From the NCBI GenBank assembly GCA_025603075.1, contig MU626528.1, positions 1 to 23,405 on the forward strand: a DNA stretch of 23,405 nucleotides, in the 5' to 3' direction. Shown here in pieces: positions 21,000 to 23,405 of the stretch (position 1 is the first letter of the stretch; every line of letters starts with the position of its first letter). The translations under genes were made by a program, and so were the position numbers. The notes under the pieces were generated by a model, which ran no database searches, had not been told where the DNA came from, and saw only the letters and a list, made by a program, of their open reading frames with translations. Source of the stretch: Neoconidiobolus thromboides FSU 785 (taxonomy: Eukaryota > Entomophthoromycota > Entomophthoromycetes > Entomophthorales > Neoconidiobolaceae).

Positions 21000-22186
21000 T
21001 TACATATTATTACAGCTACTTGTTCTTTGACTATTTATTAACTTAGCTATTAATAATATATTTCTATCATTCAACAAACTACTTACTTGCTTAGTAAATA
21101 TCGAAAATTTTAAATTCTCTGTTATCTTCGTAAGGTAAGCTGGGATTGATCTTTTAATTTTTCTATTTTCTATAGACTCTATAACTTTAATTGGAACTAT
21201 ATCGCTTTTTTTTGATGTATCAGATATTGGATAACAATGTAGTTTATTGTTATCTTTGATAAAGTGTAAATACTTCTTAATACCTTGCATCTCTGTTATT
21301 CTTTTTGTATTTTTGTTTCTTTTATACTTTTTAAAAATTACATCTGTTTTCCCATTATTAATAGTCGAGTTATTAATTTTATTATGCTCGCAAATAAAAG
21401 CCTGAAATCTTGAAATTAACTGATTGATATATTCTATTTTACCTAGTGCTTCAAAGCTACTTTTCCATTTTGAGAGATTTCCAAAATGTCCACCAACTAT
21501 ACTTTTTCCATGATGCTCAACAAAAAAATTAAGGTTAATATTTAAACTGCTATTTATTTTATGAATTTCTTTGAACATATAATGTAGGAGCCCTTGTGAT
21601 CTAAAATGATTTCCTGTATCTGCCCATATATTAGTTTTTGTAAACTTTTTAAATAAAAGCTCTATAGAGATTAAATCGATTAAACAATCTCCTGCATATG
21701 CTGAATCATGATTTAATACTCCAGATAAATAATCGAAGTAAACTTTGCCTATTGTTTCATCATCTTTTAAATATAATACACCAAAACCTAATACTGATAT
21801 AGCTTGTTTATTATAATATCTAAATTTATTGAATCTGATCTTGTTCCTATTTCCATATTTTGTTTAAAATCTAAAATTATTATATAACTTTTATTGCTTA
21901 ATTTTTTAATAGTTTCATTAAATGTGTTTTTTTGAGCATCAACGCAGAATTTATGTAATTTGCATAATTTTTCTTCATTGAAAATTTCTTCAATCTCTAC
22001 TTTGTTTTTTATTGCTGTATTTATTTTATTTTCAAATAACTTTTTTCTAACTGTATACTGAGTACATATATGACATAAATCCGTTTTTCTTGCTGGATTT
22101 TTGAAATTACTTGGTATGTATTTAAAAAATGTTGACCTAGCTACTGCTTTATCTTTTAAATCATTAAAATATTTACTGTATATCAT
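21000..22186 (-). pseudogene. Frameshifted DDE-type transposase, family not named
   Basis: Two minus-strand frames, 22186-21788 and one running to the stop at 21000, together form one protein broken by a single frameshift near 21845. The upstream frame has a Cys/His cluster (LCHICTQY...CKLHKFC) and the first likely catalytic Asp (IIILDFKQN). The downstream frame, open before its first Met, has SVLGFGVLYL, a second Asp (NIWADTGNHFRS, near 21620) and an acidic/His block (FFVEHHGKS, near 21510) followed by GGHFG. This D...D...E pattern with HGKS and HFG blocks is one I associate with fungal transposase-like proteins, but I cannot name the superfamily. The frame continues open upstream of the first Met to about 22204, where a MITE-like repeat begins, so the N-terminus may have been cut off by that insertion. 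Base composition is very AT-rich. Confidence 0.65.
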
Positions 22187-22204
22187 TCTTCTACTTTTAT
22201 TTAG

Positions 22205-22305
22205 TATATGGGAATGTTTTTTTTGGTTTCATTACTTTCTCCATTTTTTAAGCGCTATTTGAACAGAAAAATTGTTAGTAAAATTCTTAAACACAAGGAC
22301 CTGTC
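22205..22305 (+). repeat. MITE-like repeat, copy D
   Basis: It begins TATATGGGAATGTTTTTTTT and matches copy C through the AAGCGCTATTTGAACAG core to AAATTCTTAAACACAA. Its right end (GGACCTGTC) has lost the clean CCCTATA terminus of C and E, so it is degraded or truncated. It abuts the open frame of the broken transposase. Confidence 0.75.
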
Positions 22306-22551
22306 TTCACAAACTAAATAGTGTATACAGTAAATTCAATGTGATGAAAGAAACATGTAGGATAACTTTTTTAACCACTGATCGTTGATTTTATGCTTTG
22401 ATTCTTTATTTTTAATAAAATATTATTCATAGTCTAAATGCTTTTCTCTTTAATTATATTTGAACGAGTTTTTTTAGAATAGTATGGATTTTATTGATCT
22501 TCGCCTTAATACTTTTTTCTTTAACTAGATGTAAAAAAATAGTACTTAATA
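22306..22551. other. Spacer between inverted MITE copies D and E
   Basis: About 245 bases of AT-rich DNA between two oppositely oriented copies of the repeat. No ORF. The arrangement D-spacer-E (22205-22649) could also be read as one 445-bp element with long inverted ends. Confidence 0.4.
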
Positions 22552-22649
22552 TATAGGGATGTATTTTTTAAGAATTTTACTAACAATTTTTCTGTTCAAA
22601 TAGCGCTCAAAAAATGGAAAAGATACTAAAAAAAATATATCCCCATATA
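22552..22649 (-). repeat. MITE-like repeat, copy E (reverse orientation)
   Basis: It begins TATAGGGATGTATTTTTTAA and ends AATATATCCCCATATA, giving complete TATA(T)GGGGAT-type inverted ends flanked by TA. The interior, GTTCAAATAGCGCTCAAAAA, is the reverse complement of the copy D core, with a perfect shared run of about 45 bp across the GAACAGAAAAATTGTTAGTA section. Confidence 0.8.
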
Positions 22650-22955
22650 ATATAAAAGTTTTATGTAATTAAAATCTCTCATTAAAATCTTACATTAATA
22701 TGTATACTTCACTATCATGGTTATGAATACGAAAAGAAACTATGGAATTCTCTTTAAAGTTCTAAAAGAACTCTTAAAACAAGTAACTAATATAAAATCA
22801 GTTTAATAAAGCAATCATTGAAACAGTAGAATATGATAGCGATAACAGCATATGAAGTATAAATAAGTTTTCTAATTGATAGCTTTTTAATAGTGATGAT
22901 AAACAAAAATAAAAAATGATTTCAAATATCAAAATATAAGAAATTTTTAATTAAA
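22650..22955. other. 3' flank of the right ABC transporter gene
   Basis: 306 bases of AT-rich DNA to the left of the minus-strand ABC stop. Nothing coding; no similarity seen to the 3' flank of the left ABC copy. Confidence 0.5.
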
Positions 22956-23405
22956 TCAAAGTGATTGGTTTTGAACCAAAGATGTATAGAAACCATTAAG
23001 CGCTAAAAGCTCATCATGAGTGCCCATTTCTACTTTTTTACCATCTTTCATAACAATAATTATATCGGCATCTTGGATAGTGGATAAACGATGGGCAATG
23101 GTAATTGTAGTTCTACCTTCTGAAGCTTTATCCAAAGCATCTTGCACAACTTTTTCAGATTGGGAGTCCAAAGCAGAGGTAGCTTCATCTAACAATAGTA
23201 ATTTTGGATTACGAATAAGTGCTCTAGCAATAGCTATTCTTTGTTTTTGACCACCTGAAAGTCTACCACCACGTTCACCACATGAAGTGTCATAACCATC
23301 TGGAAGATCCATGATAAAATCATGTGCATTAGCCATTTTAGCTACATGGATAATTTCTTCTTTTGTGACATCTCTTTCTACTCCGTAAGCGATATTATCC
23401 ATAAC
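22956..23405 (-). CDS. ABCB-type ABC transporter, C-terminal part of last nucleotide-binding domain (5' partial, paralogue of the left-end gene)
   Basis: Reading from the window edge the protein begins [12 protein letters not shown] and ends LVQNQSL, 149 residues. Signature LSGGQKQR, Walker [13 protein letters not shown] and H-loop TIAHRLS are intact; Walker A and the membrane domain lie beyond the edge. It differs from the left-end copy at four residues (N/D, K/E, N/E, T/A) over 144. The differences at DNA level are very uneven: none in the first 104 shared bases, two before about base 165, then about 33 in the remaining 270, mostly silent. The gene is convergent with the left copy. Substrate unknown. 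Confidence 0.93.
   Translation of the reverse strand, partial: VMDNIAYGVERDVTKEEIIHVAKMANAHDFIMDLPDGYDTSCGERGGRLSGGQKQRIAIARALIRNPKLLLLDEATSALDSQSEKVVQDALDKASEGRTTITIAHRLSTIQDADIIIVMKDGKKVEMGTHDELLALNGFYTSLVQNQSL

Noticed and set aside
1-23405. The whole window as a composite transposon or gene cluster bounded by inverted ABC genes
   Set aside because: The interior holds single-copy housekeeping genes with ordinary introns; the ABC similarity stops at the stop codons, so this is a pair of paralogous genes.
1-23405. CRISPR arrays, rRNA, bacterial-type operons or a new defence system
   Set aside because: No regularly spaced repeats, no rRNA-like conserved blocks, and all recognised genes are eukaryotic with spliceosomal introns or transposon-derived.

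Overview
The window is an AT-rich piece of a eukaryotic nuclear genome, most likely from an early-diverging fungus. The best evidence is a complete Pho81/NUC-2-type gene (SPX, ankyrin repeats and a degenerate GDPD-like domain in that order, a fungal phosphate-sensor architecture), a KDM5/Lid2/Ecm5-type gene, and many very short spliceosomal introns (mostly 45-62 nt). The species cannot be named from sequence alone; Entomophthorales-like or other AT-rich zygomycete-grade fungi are an inference.

Layout. Position 1-435 (+) is the 3' end of an ABCB-type (P-glycoprotein/Ste6-like) transporter. A close paralogue in opposite orientation closes the window at 22956-23405 (-), so the two convergent genes bracket everything else. 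Between them, on the minus strand, are a three-exon KDM5-like chromatin gene (889-5748), a five-exon Pho81-like gene (7618-10799) and an intact one-exon gene derived from a Tc1/mariner-like transposase (12202-13614). A plus-strand housekeeping block follows: MCM5 (14453-16770), COX20 (16905-17512) and ribosomal protein eL27 (17948-18770). The right part is a decayed zone with a broken F-box/LRR-like remnant (about 19560-20615) and a frameshifted DDE-type transposase (21000-22186). Five copies of a roughly 100-bp MITE-like repeat with TATATGGGG-type ends, and other foldback repeats, are spread through the intergenic DNA.

The genes do not form one pathway. They are an ordinary eukaryotic mixture: membrane transport, chromatin regulation, phosphate signalling, replication licensing, cytochrome oxidase assembly and translation. 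The points most worth a second look are an eL27 intron that fits only non-canonical AT-AC boundaries and can fold on itself; a KDM5-like protein whose third iron ligand is Ser; a transposase-derived gene with an intact frame but a lost catalytic Asp; the MITE family; and the mosaic identity between the two flanking ABC genes. I found no CRISPR array, rRNA, convincing tRNA, or candidate new defence or metabolic system.
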